Source: Draconibacterium mangrovi_A
Lineage (GTDB): Bacteria; Bacteroidota; Bacteroidia; Bacteroidales; Prolixibacteraceae
NCBI RefSeq assembly: GCF_037646455.1
Contig: NZ_JBBIXN010000010.1
Span: forward strand, 1-64,000
Direction: 5' to 3'
DNA: 64,000 nucleotides
Below, piece after piece: positions 1-10,000 of this stretch. Every line of letters begins with the position of its first letter. Positions within the stretch are counted from its first letter, which is position 1. The translations under genes and the position numbers were made by a program. Under the pieces are notes generated by a model, which was not told where the DNA came from, ran no database searches, and saw only the letters and a list, made by a program, of their open reading frames with translations.

Positions 1-308
1 GTGAGATACTTAAATATAAACAAAACCTTGTTTCTTTTCTAATAAATTATTGTGTTTCTTATGTCGAACTGACGTTAGATTAGGAACCAGAAATTATTTC
101 CCACAAGAATCAAATGCATAAAAAGAAGCCTCGAATAAACGCCCTGCTGAATTCTGATTACCTGTTAATTATGAAAGTGAACACCCAATTTCTGGGATTA
201 GAATGACAATGGGTTTAAAAATGATTCGGGTTACAATTCAGCAGTTCATGACTCCATTTTTGGGAAATCTGAGAACTATGGTGCTTTTGTGAAGTATTGT
301 GCAAAAAA

Positions 309-340
309 AAAAGAGTTGAAGTATAAACTCCAACTCTTTT
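309..340 (-). terminator. Intrinsic terminator after the partial tRNA-Arg
   Basis: A perfect 10-bp inverted repeat (AAAAGAGTTG at 309-318, CAACTCTTTT at 331-340) with a 12-nt loop lies just beyond the 3' end of the tRNA fragment on the minus strand and runs into a long T tract on that strand (A-run 303-312). It matches in position and partly in sequence the terminator behind the intact tRNA-Arg near 29.17 kb. Confidence 0.65.
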
Positions 341-343
341 CTG

Positions 344-386
344 GTGAACCTGAAGGGACTCGAACCCCTAACCTCCTGATCCGTAG
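344..386 (-). repeat. Partial tRNA-Arg 3' half, candidate att site
   Basis: These 43 bp are identical to 29205-29247, which is the intact tRNA-Arg(ACG) from the anticodon loop through its 3' end. Identity stops at the anticodon loop, so the left copy has no 5' half and cannot be a working tRNA. A tRNA 3'-half direct repeat that breaks in the anticodon loop is the usual mark of tyrosine-recombinase integration. Weaker similarity continues beyond the tRNA end into the terminator and TTGTGCAAA words on both sides. The first 343 bases of the window hold no gene I can support. Confidence 0.85.
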
Positions 387-523
387 CCGCAATAGCTAAA
401 GAATGATGAAAATTGGAATCATATATCCAATTTAATATTGATGGATTTGTTTTTAATCTGAAAGTGAAATTACGATTTCCACGAAACTGTGGATTCAAAA
501 GTAATCTCAGTAATAATCATCAA

Positions 524-1144
524 TCAGTAGATCCCCTTTTTCAGTTCACTCCTAAATTGCTTTAACGAATCATGGAACGTAGATGCCCAATAATTCCTGA
601 ATCCGAATCCTCCTGTTTTTCCTTGTAATTTTTTGGAAAAAATAACACTATTATTTCCAATGTCCAGAACAACTGCATAGTAATAGCCAACTCCTGTAAT
701 TTTATTGTATTCAGATGCGAAGAATATAACACCATATTTCGTTTCTCCTTTCAAATGCTTAGATAAGGCAAGTTTTTCAGCGCCTTCTTTAGTTAATAGC
801 TTGCCTTCCGGAATTTCATTCACAATTCTTGATTTTACATCTTCGCTTGTAATTGTCTTATTGACTTCTTCAATTTTACTTAAAGAATAAGTTACCGATG
901 CCTTTAACATGTACTTTTCTATGCTATATTTATCAGATTCAGCATAAAAAAGAACATTCCATTTCTGGGGAAATTGATTGGCTATTGCGATGGGATCATT
1001 GAATCCATCTTCTCCAACAAAATATGTTTGGGTATAGTCAACACCAAACATTGTAATAGTGTTATCTTTTTTGTAAGATTCTAAATCCTGAACATTCAGC
1101 AGAAAGTGACTTCCGCATAACAGCATTAATAATAGCTTTTTCAT
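524..1144 (-). CDS. Secreted protein of unknown function, last gene of pigment operon
   Basis: I do not recognise this family. The ATG at 1144 is preferred because it gives a typical signal peptide (Met-Lys-Lys, then a Leu-rich stretch) and leaves 16 bp after the ligase stop; an upstream start at 1183 would overlap that gene. The mature part is about 185 residues with no membrane segment and few cysteines. It resembles small Bacteroidota periplasmic proteins in which a sequence like FGVDYTQTYFVG follows the signal peptide. Being last in the leftward pigment operon suggests an envelope role in pigment placement, but that rests on position only and the gene could be a passenger. Confidence 0.75.
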   Translation of the reverse strand: MKKLLLMLLCGSHFLLNVQDLESYKKDNTITMFGVDYTQTYFVGEDGFNDPIAIANQFPQKWNVLFYAESDKYSIEKYMLKASVTYSLSKIEEVNKTITSEDVKSRIVNEIPEGKLLTKEGAEKLALSKHLKGETKYGVIFFASEYNKITGVGYYYAVVLDIGNNSVIFSKKLQGKTGGFGFRNYWASTFHDSLKQFRSELKKGIY

Positions 1145-1160
1145 AATTGTAGATGATTCA

Positions 1161-2429
1161 TTAAATATTTTGACGATAATCAAAAAATAATTTCGGTTTA
1201 CGCCCCTGGTTTTTACTAATTTGTTCCATTATTTCCTTCGATGATTTAATAAATATGTTTGGAACAACCCTGAGACTTACTTTAAAACTGTCCTTCAGAT
1301 TTGAAAGACATTCATCTGCTTCTGTTTCATTTTCGATGGCAATTGCTATTTGAATCTGATCAATTCCGTTATCATCAGTATTAACTTCAATGTAATAATT
1401 AACAACACTGGTATATTTATTTAAAACATCAATTATTGCTGCCGGGTATAGTGTTGTTCCTTTGTATTTTATCATTTGTTCTTTTCTTCCGATAATCGGA
1501 CTAATTCGAACCGCGTTTCTTCCACATTCGCATACACGGTCAACCAAAAATGCCATATCCCCGGTTCTAAACCTTAGCAACGGCATACCTTCAATGCCTA
1601 AAGTTGTGATAGTTACCTCTCCCAACTCGCCATAAGGTAGAACATTCCCTTCATCATCAAGTATCTCTACAACCAGAAGATCTTCCTGCAAATGCCCTCC
1701 TTTCCCTGCATTGCATTCGGTAAAAGAAGTAGCCATTTCTGTTGAAGCATAGGTAGAATATAAATCAATATGCCATCTTTCCTTTATTCGTTTTCCGATT
1801 GAATTAAGCTCGAATTTTTCATCGCGAATGGCGTCGCCGATACAAATAATTTTCTTAACGGACGTGTGATTGATATTTATATTATTTTTCTCGGTATAAT
1901 CTATAATTTTTGAGATGAATCCCGGAACTCCCACTAATACAGTCGGGCTAAATTTTCTGATATTCTCCAATTGAACTGCCGGCGAACCGGGGCCGATCCT
2001 AAGTGTTGCAGCCCCTATTTTCTGGATTCCTTCAAAATAAGCTAAGCCGGCCATAAAACGCATATCAAGGGTAACCATTAATTGAACAAGGTCGTTGTTG
2101 TTTACCCCGGCTGTTGTAAATGAACCAGCCTCGTTTACAGCCAATCGCCTGATATCGTTTTTTGTTAAAGGCACTACTACAGGTTCACCTAAAGTTCCTG
2201 ATGTTGAAACTATATCGGCATAGTCAGAAGGTTCTATACAAAAAAAATCGCTGTTATTATTTTGTAGTTCTGTTTTTGAGGTAGTAGGAATATTTTTCAG
2301 GTCATCTATAGATTGTATTGTATAGGGATCGATGCCTGTATCCGAAAAAAGTCGTTTGTAATAAGGAGACTTCTTAGCCAGGTAAAGAACAGTTTTGATT
2401 AATCCCTGATTAATTGCTTTAGTATCCAT
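1161..2429 (-). CDS. PaaK/CoF-synthetase-like AMP-dependent ligase
   Basis: This is an ANL-superfamily adenylating enzyme of the phenylacetate-CoA ligase branch, 422 residues, near the usual length. The phosphate loop reads STSGTLGEPV (about residues 75-85), the A5-type motif YASTEMATS is mid-protein, and the A7-like LLRFRTGDM precedes a C-terminal GRKEQM region typical of PaaK. The family forms acyl-adenylates of aromatic acids and transfers them to CoA. Beside a tyrosine ammonia-lyase and ACPs, the likely substrate is 4-hydroxycinnamate, activated as polyene starter; this is inference. Its start overlaps the upstream acyltransferase gene by 11 bp, suggesting translational coupling. Confidence 0.85.
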   Translation of the reverse strand: MDTKAINQGLIKTVLYLAKKSPYYKRLFSDTGIDPYTIQSIDDLKNIPTTSKTELQNNNSDFFCIEPSDYADIVSTSGTLGEPVVVPLTKNDIRRLAVNEAGSFTTAGVNNNDLVQLMVTLDMRFMAGLAYFEGIQKIGAATLRIGPGSPAVQLENIRKFSPTVLVGVPGFISKIIDYTEKNNININHTSVKKIICIGDAIRDEKFELNSIGKRIKERWHIDLYSTYASTEMATSFTECNAGKGGHLQEDLLVVEILDDEGNVLPYGELGEVTITTLGIEGMPLLRFRTGDMAFLVDRVCECGRNAVRISPIIGRKEQMIKYKGTTLYPAAIIDVLNKYTSVVNYYIEVNTDDNGIDQIQIAIAIENETEADECLSNLKDSFKVSLRVVPNIFIKSSKEIMEQISKNQGRKPKLFFDYRQNI

Positions 2430-4086
2430 TCTTTTCTATTTGTTTTTTTAGGGCTTTCTCTATTTTATTCGTTTCCCAGGTATTTGGTATTTCGCAGTCT
2501 AAAGCATTTTGATAAGCCTTCACTGCGTTTTTATGTTGGTTGTGTAAAGAATAATAATCGCCTAATATTTCATAAACCTGGAAATAATTTTTATTTGATT
2601 TCTCAAATCCGAGCAGCGTATCATTCTCAATAACAGCCTTATTATCTATTGCTTCTAAAAGCTCTGATCTTAATCTTTTAAACTGTTTATAATTGGCAAA
2701 TTTTTCAGAATAAAGTAAGGTGTCTGCTTTGATATTTTTTGTTTCCTGGTATATCGTTTCCTGGTTACCGGGGACGGAGTCTGAAGAAAAGATTTTATTG
2801 AGGTCGTAACAAAGGTATTCACCCAGTTGATATGGACTGGTTGAAACCCACAACTGTAAATGTTTTGGTTTAAATATTATACTATGGTGAGAAATTAATT
2901 GATTCATTGCTTCTTCATTTCCCAAACCAATGTCTTTCCCGTCTAGCCCTTTGGCATCCCTTAAAATTTCAGCAGCATCGTACACACTGAATGTATCGGA
3001 TTTTTCTTCGAGTAATTGGGTGCATCGTTGCTGCCTGTATAGCGATGCCGATTCCGAAATATTTTTTTTGTTGATTGGGTCGTCTTTGAACAGCGCCCCC
3101 TGAAAATGGTTCGCACATACTATTTTTGATGATTTGCTGGAGAAAATATCCGATTTTGTCGGTGATTTTTCAATGATAACAGCCTTGTTATCAGACGGTG
3201 ATGAAACAAGGATTGATTCGGACACAAAGATTTTTCTTTTATTGGCTATTTCAATAGCTTCGTCAATATTGGAAGCGTATTGCAAAATTTCGCGAGTGAG
3301 CAACGAAATAGGCGTACGTGCTTTTGTGGGAATGTCTGATTTTGCAGCATTTATGGTTACAGTAAGGCCCTTTATATTCATGCCGGACACAACGCCAATC
3401 ATGCTGGCCCATGTAACATAGGCAAATTTATACCCGGATTCCGGATTGACAAAAGCAATAATTTTATTCTTAGCAAAACTATCGTTTATATAAAAATCGA
3501 AATTCCGGCCAACGAGCAACGATGAATCTGTACTATTCTGGTTCGCCGCAAAAGAAGTGCAACCTACTAAAGCCAAATCTGCTAAAGCATGTCCTATGTC
3601 ATGCGCACCATGGTAGCTCAGCATGCGTTGGTATCCATCGGCAATAAAACTGAATTTATCCGAAGTGGATAAGGAAACTCCAAATATTTCCTCCTTATAT
3701 TCATCGATAATGTATTCGTCGATATCGCGGTTGAACCAGGCTACAAAAATCCTGAGCATTTTTAAATAAGACTCCGATGGAATCATTTTTTTTATCTGGC
3801 TGACAAAAGACTCTTCCTGTTTATAAATTAATTCTTTGCCCAGTTTCCCCTCGTAAACGCCCATCTCCACGGGGCTTCCTTCAACATACATCTCCCAAAG
3901 CCCCTTATCGTTTTTACGCAGCCAGTTTCTGTCAATCCTGTAAGAATCTTTTGCCAGTTCAACTCTCGGTGTTTCGGCATATTTCTGATATTCTACTTTT
4001 GGTGGCTCAACCCTAATATCGCGAATAAATAACACAACGAAAACAATAATAAGCGCAGCGAGCAGGAGTAGTATCTTTTTCTTCAT
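2419..4086 (-). CDS. C45-type (AAT-like) Ntn acyltransferase/hydrolase, membrane-anchored
   Basis: The 555-residue protein begins with a signal anchor (residues 4-22), so the body is probably periplasmic. The GCTSF motif with Cys176 followed by GRNFDF at 193-198 is the nucleophile region of the acyl-CoA:6-aminopenicillanic acid acyltransferase family, where Cys becomes the N-terminal nucleophile after self-cleavage. The last ~60 residues look like a TPR-type helical hairpin. Homologues are, from memory, recurrent in flexirubin-type clusters. A role in transferring or releasing the polyene acyl chain is plausible but unproven. It directly abuts the upstream flavoprotein gene with no spacer. 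If the protein is exported, maturation must occur outside the cytoplasm. Confidence 0.85.
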   Translation of the reverse strand: MKKKILLLLAALIIVFVVLFIRDIRVEPPKVEYQKYAETPRVELAKDSYRIDRNWLRKNDKGLWEMYVEGSPVEMGVYEGKLGKELIYKQEESFVSQIKKMIPSESYLKMLRIFVAWFNRDIDEYIIDEYKEEIFGVSLSTSDKFSFIADGYQRMLSYHGAHDIGHALADLALVGCTSFAANQNSTDSSLLVGRNFDFYINDSFAKNKIIAFVNPESGYKFAYVTWASMIGVVSGMNIKGLTVTINAAKSDIPTKARTPISLLTREILQYASNIDEAIEIANKRKIFVSESILVSSPSDNKAVIIEKSPTKSDIFSSKSSKIVCANHFQGALFKDDPINKKNISESASLYRQQRCTQLLEEKSDTFSVYDAAEILRDAKGLDGKDIGLGNEEAMNQLISHHSIIFKPKHLQLWVSTSPYQLGEYLCYDLNKIFSSDSVPGNQETIYQETKNIKADTLLYSEKFANYKQFKRLRSELLEAIDNKAVIENDTLLGFEKSNKNYFQVYEILGDYYSLHNQHKNAVKAYQNALDCEIPNTWETNKIEKALKKQIEKNGY

Positions 4087-5574
4087 TTATTCTTGTTCTG
4101 ATATTGATTTCACTAAATTGTTAATGTCGATAAAATTTCCGGCAGTTAACAGGCTTCCGATGGAAACACCTAAAAAACCATGCATATTTACATTTTGTCC
4201 CGTAAAGTACAGGTTGGAAATTTGTGTTTTTGTGAGTACCAGCGACTTTAAAACTTCTTTGTAGTCGTGTACAATCCCGTAACATTCCCCCTGTTTGTTA
4301 TTTAGGTAATCTTTGTAGCTCAACGGTGTCAGAACTTCCATGTCGTCAATGTTTCCGATTATTTCGGGAAAATCCTTTTCAACAACTTTAAGCAACTTTT
4401 GGGCTCTTTGTTCTTTCCATTGTTTGTAACTTTCGGTATGGCTTTCGTTTGTTGCATTTTCCCATTTTTTTACTTCGGAATAGCTCATAAATGTGAAAAC
4501 ACTCAGGCATTTGGTCGTGCTTTCCCTGTTGTAGGGCGTATAAATTAAATAGCTTTGCGGCCAGGTGTCCGGATGGTATGAATCTGCTCCCCACACTTCA
4601 TCCTGAAGATAGCGGTGAAAGTTGAAATTGAAATTTTGAAATGTTGGTTTTTTAAGGACGAGGTGTATGCTAAATGTTGAAATGGTATTCTCCAGCTGTT
4701 GCATTCTTTTGCGATAGGGTTTACGCAAATAATTCCCTTCAATCATATCGATTGTTAACGATGGATGGAACCCTGAGATAAAATAATCAGCTTTAAATTT
4801 ATGACCCGATTTGCTCAATGCGCTTTCTATTAATCCGTCTTTAGTTTCGAATTTATGGATAAACTCATTCACAAAAATCTTTCCGCCATGAGAAACAAAT
4901 TCATTTTCCAGTGCGTTTGCTATTTCTTCTCCGCCTCCTTCAATTTTCATCGAACTTTGGCTGTAATGATTATGGATTACGGCATGGGTATATAACGAAG
5001 CTTTATCCTTTTGCCCGGCGTACATCGAATTCATGAGCGAGAGTACCCTTTTTAATTCATCGTTACCTGTAAGCTCGTCGATGAAATCGTAAATTCCGGT
5101 TTCGGCAAATTTGTTCTTTCCGAAGTTCAAACTCACAGGATAGCGTAAATTTATGATGTCGAAAGAGTTGGATGCCTCCTGTACGGTTTCAGCATATTTG
5201 ACGATGGCCACTTTTTCGTTGGGGAAGTATTCTGACAGCCGGTTTTTAAATGCCTCCCAACCTTTAGGAAATGTATAAGTTTTATCCTGAATTTTAAATA
5301 CCTCATATCCACTTGTATCCATTTCGTGCAGGCTGATTTTATCGTAAATATTCAGGTATTTTAAAATTTTATAAACGATTTGTCCTTTTTCGGCAGAGCC
5401 TATGTAATGCATCCCGACATCGAAAGTGCATCCTTTTCGTTTAAAGTTTTGCAATAAGCCGCCAACTCTTTTATTTTTTTCAGCGATAGAAACATTAAAA
5501 TTATTCTTTTGCAATAGGATACCGCAAATCAAACCTCCCAACCCCCCTCCAATTATTAATATGTCCTTTCGCAT
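4087..5574 (-). CDS. CrtI/RetSat-like FAD-dependent oxidoreductase (first of a pair)
   Basis: The N-terminus has the dinucleotide-binding motif IIGGGLGGL (residues 6-14) followed by an acidic residue about 20 residues later and RVGG, and the C-terminus ends with the flavin-contact motif FTGQNVNMHG. This pattern belongs to the phytoene desaturase/retinol saturase family (495 residues, normal length). It is a clear paralogue of the next gene: both share the FDxGxHYIG segment near residue 55 and YAGQ mid-protein. In carotenoid pathways such enzymes add or remove double bonds; here they may tune polyene saturation or geometry. The substrate is not deducible. Confidence 0.9.
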   Translation of the reverse strand: MRKDILIIGGGLGGLICGILLQKNNFNVSIAEKNKRVGGLLQNFKRKGCTFDVGMHYIGSAEKGQIVYKILKYLNIYDKISLHEMDTSGYEVFKIQDKTYTFPKGWEAFKNRLSEYFPNEKVAIVKYAETVQEASNSFDIINLRYPVSLNFGKNKFAETGIYDFIDELTGNDELKRVLSLMNSMYAGQKDKASLYTHAVIHNHYSQSSMKIEGGGEEIANALENEFVSHGGKIFVNEFIHKFETKDGLIESALSKSGHKFKADYFISGFHPSLTIDMIEGNYLRKPYRKRMQQLENTISTFSIHLVLKKPTFQNFNFNFHRYLQDEVWGADSYHPDTWPQSYLIYTPYNRESTTKCLSVFTFMSYSEVKKWENATNESHTESYKQWKEQRAQKLLKVVEKDFPEIIGNIDDMEVLTPLSYKDYLNNKQGECYGIVHDYKEVLKSLVLTKTQISNLYFTGQNVNMHGFLGVSIGSLLTAGNFIDINNLVKSISEQE

Positions 5575-5580
5575 AAAGTT

Positions 5581-7071
5581 TTACCTAATTTGTTCCAATA
5601 ATTTTTCCCGACCGACAAAATTTGCTGCCGTTTGAATCGAGCCAACAGTAATCCCGAGTACTCCATGCATAATTACATTTTGTCCTGTAATAAACAGGTT
5701 CGGAATTTTTGTTTTTGGCATCACCAAAATACTGCCTAAATTCGTGGCATCACGTGCAATACCATACATCGAGCCCTCGTGTGTAGCTGTATAATCGCGG
5801 TACGTTAACGGTGTAGAAGAATAAACGGATTCGATACTGTTTCTGATTTCAGGAAAGCGTTCTTCAACAAAAGAAAGCAACATTTCCTTTTTTTCGTCCT
5901 TTAAACTATAGTACTCCGCAGGCCGATTTTTTGTTTGGGTTCCTTCCCAACGGGCAAATTCAGAATAGCGCATTGGTGAAATGATAATGGCACCTTCAGC
6001 ATATTTAGAGTTGCTTCTCCCGGGTAGTGTGAAAAACATATAATTGTAAGGCCATTTTTTTTCATTATAATTTACATTCAGCCAAACATTGTGATTTTCG
6101 TGGTGATGTATATTAAAATTGAAATGCCTGAAAGAATCTTTTTTGAAAATAATATAAAGACTAAAGACCGACATTGTGTTTTCCAGATTTGATAGCCTTT
6201 TAAAATATATCTTTTTAGTAATCTCTTCAGGCAACATTTTAAAAGTGGGTACTGGGTGAGCATTTGATATGACGTTTTTGGCAAAAAACTCTTCTCCGCT
6301 TGACGTAATTAATCGTTCGATATTTTTACCAATCATCTTCATCTCTACCACCTTCTTGTTTTTTAATACAGTACCTCCGAGTTCCAAGATCCCTTTAAAA
6401 AGCAGTCTGGCTATTTGCCCGCTTCCGCCTACTAAACGATATGAACTTTGAATATAACTATTTGAAATAAGAGCATGGACATAATAAGGAGTTTTTCCGC
6501 TCTGGCCTGCATACAAAAAGTTAGAACCTGCCAGCACGGCCTTTAACCTTTGATTATTGGTTAACGAAGAAAGATAGTCTGAAATTGGTGTATGGAAATT
6601 TTGGTCAATACTGGAATAAGTTGTACTTCCATTTAAACTAAACAAGGGGAAATCGTTTCCAATATTCTTAATATCGGCAACATAAGTATTTATTGCCTTG
6701 CTTTCGGCAGGAAAACTTTGAATTAATTTTTCAGCAAAATTTTCGAATCCCAGGGCATGAGGATATGCCTTTCCATTGTCTCTGAAGCTAATCTCGTCAA
6801 AGCGGTCTTGATCCATTCTATGAACTACCAACTTATCGTTCAGATTAAAGTAATCGAAATAACGATATAATGTCTGTCCTTTATCGTAACACCCGATGTA
6901 ATGTGCCCCGGTATCGAAAATAACACCATCGCGTACAAAATTCTGAATTGAACCTCCGATTTGTGAACCTTGCTCCAAAATGCATACCCTATAACCTTCT
7001 TTACTTAAGATATATCCTGTTTGAAGTCCTCCCAAACCGCTCCCGATTATGATTATATCGTACTTATTCAT
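5581..7071 (-). CDS. CrtI/RetSat-like FAD-dependent oxidoreductase (second of a pair)
   Basis: A 496-residue paralogue of the adjacent flavoprotein, with IIGSGLGGL at residues 7-15, FDTGAHYIG near residue 53 and a C-terminal FITGQNVIMHG. The pair probably arose by tandem duplication; from memory, two such genes are common in Bacteroidota flexirubin-type clusters. It overlaps the end of the MMPL fusion gene by 8 bp and lies 6 bp before its paralogue, so all three are likely co-translated. Both copies look intact, which suggests different substrates or a heterodimer rather than redundancy. Confidence 0.9.
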   Translation of the reverse strand: MNKYDIIIIGSGLGGLQTGYILSKEGYRVCILEQGSQIGGSIQNFVRDGVIFDTGAHYIGCYDKGQTLYRYFDYFNLNDKLVVHRMDQDRFDEISFRDNGKAYPHALGFENFAEKLIQSFPAESKAINTYVADIKNIGNDFPLFSLNGSTTYSSIDQNFHTPISDYLSSLTNNQRLKAVLAGSNFLYAGQSGKTPYYVHALISNSYIQSSYRLVGGSGQIARLLFKGILELGGTVLKNKKVVEMKMIGKNIERLITSSGEEFFAKNVISNAHPVPTFKMLPEEITKKIYFKRLSNLENTMSVFSLYIIFKKDSFRHFNFNIHHHENHNVWLNVNYNEKKWPYNYMFFTLPGRSNSKYAEGAIIISPMRYSEFARWEGTQTKNRPAEYYSLKDEKKEMLLSFVEERFPEIRNSIESVYSSTPLTYRDYTATHEGSMYGIARDATNLGSILVMPKTKIPNLFITGQNVIMHGVLGITVGSIQTAANFVGREKLLEQIR

Positions 7072-10000
7072 CTGGTTCCTTTCTTATTATGTATGTGATG
7101 TTGGAAGTATACCGGGTGTTGTCTGCAATTTCTAAATGTGCTCCCAGTTCTTTTGTAAGCGAAATAATTTCCTGGCGGCTAAGAAAATCCAGGTCACGGA
7201 AGTTTGCTTTATTAAATTTTATGGATGTTGAAATTACCTCCGACAGCTCGGTGATTTTATGCTTGTGTTTTAAATCTTTATCGCCGTCTCTAATAACAAT
7301 AGAACCGTTATTGTTCATTTTTGAGTATACTTTTCTCAATAAATCGGATCGGTCTTTTGCTGACAAGTAATGAAGTACATCGTTTAAAATAAACACATCC
7401 GATTCTTCTGGTTCATAATCGGTGAGATCGCAACAGTAAAATCTTGTTTTATTGTTCGTGAGCGCATTGTTTTTGGCAACAGCTATTTTATCACAATCAA
7501 AATCAACTCCTACAAATTTTCTTTGTTCGGAGCACTGTGCCAAGGTATGAATCAGGAAACCATATCCACAGCCTAAATCAGAAATTGTGGCTTCCATTGG
7601 AATCAGGTTGTGGTAATACGTGTAATTATCTTCCATCCTGATCTTAATTTTCATATACCATTCAATCTGAGGCGACCTGAAAAGATAGCTGCTTAATACC
7701 GTGTTTCGATAATATCCAGGGGTTTCTATTTCCTTCCTGAGCTTATTGTATTCACTGGAAAAATACCTGAAGACATTCCGGGATTGTTTTAGTAAACTTT
7801 TCCCATAATCTCCCGAATTAATAGTAAGGCGAGGTAACACTTTAATTAAAATATGCCCTTTGTGAACGAAGAATTCTTCTTTGCTCAACATTGTTCCAAT
7901 GCCATGCAAAATAACAGGTAAGATTTCCAGGTTCAGTTCACGTGCCAGTAAAAAGGCGCCTCTGTGGAAGGGTTTAAGCACGCCGTCAGCCGACCGTGTT
8001 CCTTCCGGGAATATCATTATCGAGTAGCCTTCGCTAACCTTTGGTCGTAATTTATTAATCAATTCCTCGTGATGAATTGAGACCGGCAAAAAGTCGGCAT
8101 ATTTTATGATAAAACCAAAAAGTTTGTTATTCCAGTTCCTGTCGTTGGTTAATATCAATATTTTGGGATGAAGAAGTAAAATCATCATAATATCGATATG
8201 CGACTGGTGGTTAGCAATTATTACAGCAGGCTTTCGGAAATCTTCTCCGTGTTCGTTTATAATTTTCTTGGAACTAACAGGATGCAAGTATAGAATACCC
8301 TTTGCAAATTTCTGAAGTAAAATGTGAAACCATATTTTTTTTGTTTTAATGGCGACCGGGATTATCCGGAATATTACAGCAGTTAAACTTAGGAAGACGG
8401 CGCCCAAAACAAATTCGGTTAAACCCAACAGCGAAAAAATAAAATCAGTCAGCGTAACTGGACTTTTTCTTTTTTCCCCTTTATTATACAGCAGAAATTT
8501 TAGCAGTGCCGGCTGAATGGTATAAGCAATCAGTAATGTGGAAGAAATACCAATAATCGCCATAATTGCAATAGAATGTAAGGCGGGGTGTTTAGCAAGA
8601 ATCAGCGATCCCATCCCGATTGTAGTCGTCAGGTACGACAGCAGGATGGATACCCTGTATTCAACAACAACAGCCTGATTGTATGCGTATTTTTGAAGTA
8701 CTCCTTTTGTGATAAAAATGCCATAATCAATCCCAAGACCAAAGATGAATGATAAAACGATAATATTAAAAATGTTATAATTCATGTTTAATAAACTCAT
8801 TATCCCCTCGATCCATATAAATCCAAATAAAATTGGAACCATGGTAATTAAAGTCAATTCTATTCTTCCAAAATAAAGAAGCAAAATCATGAAAACCACG
8901 ATAAGTGAAATATAGACGATGTTTGAAAAACTGTTCTTAATCCCTAAAATTAAATTGTTTACAAACGCACGACTATTGTACGACCAGGAATTTGAATGTA
9001 ATCCGGCATCGATTATTGATTTTGCTGCTTCAATTTCATCGACTTTTACTACTGAAATTGCAGCAATCATGGAGTCATTTCTAACAATAAAATCGCTGAA
9101 TAATAAATCCAAGAGTTTTTCACGATCTGTTTCTGATAAGTTGTGGTAGTCCTTCTCCACCAGATGATAAAACTTTTTGAAAGCATTGTTTTTTAATCCA
9201 ACAATAGCTGCTTCCGATTCCAGTTCTGTTCTTGTTTTTCCGAATTTTTCTGACCAATAATCCTTCCAGTCCGCAATCTTTTTTTCCTGTTCCGCATTGG
9301 GTTTTATTAGATTATTAACGGATAAATAATTATTGATGACTCCTTTTTCTTTTAGACTATCGAGTAAAAAATTGACCTCGCTGTTACTTTTTAAAACACT
9401 GTCCAAATTTTTGCCGTGGGTTATAATATACAGGTTATCTGATGTTTGCTCTACGAACTTACTTGTGTGGTTTTCGGCAATTGCTGTTTCTTTTGAAATG
9501 TAGTTGCTTTTCATCATGTCCGAATCGAAAGGGACATTGCCACCAACAACTAAGAAAATCCCGGTGAGAATAAATAGTAGTAGCCTTAATCTTTTATTAT
9601 CATAAATTTTGCTGTTGCTTAACGAATCGAAGAAAGTATTTCCCGGCTCCGGGTTCTTATCTGTTTTTATTAAAACAGGTAATAATGTTAAAGCAAATAT
9701 GGCAGCGAAAAATATGCTTAATGCCGAGAAGATTCCCAAATCGCTTAAAACCTGAGACCTTACTAGGTTTAACACATAAAAGGCCGACATTGTTGTTATC
9801 GTACTCAGTATTATCGGTGAGCTCACCTGCATTAGCATTTTTTTTATTGAGCCATACTGCCGGTAGTGAGAATAAATGTGCAAGGAGTAATCGACGGTCA
9901 TACCCATAAGAATTGCCCCAATCCCAAGGGACATTAAGGAAATCTCTTTCGAAAAAAGAGATAAGGTGCCTAGGGCAACAACACTTCCCAATAGAGTTGG

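Noticed and set aside
238..498. An 86-codon minus-strand frame at the left end
   Set aside because: It runs straight through the tRNA-Arg fragment and the terminator hairpin, and the peptide looks like no protein family.
4388..4742. Small frames inside the flavoprotein and exporter genes
   Set aside because: They overlap well-supported genes in other frames and show no independent protein features.
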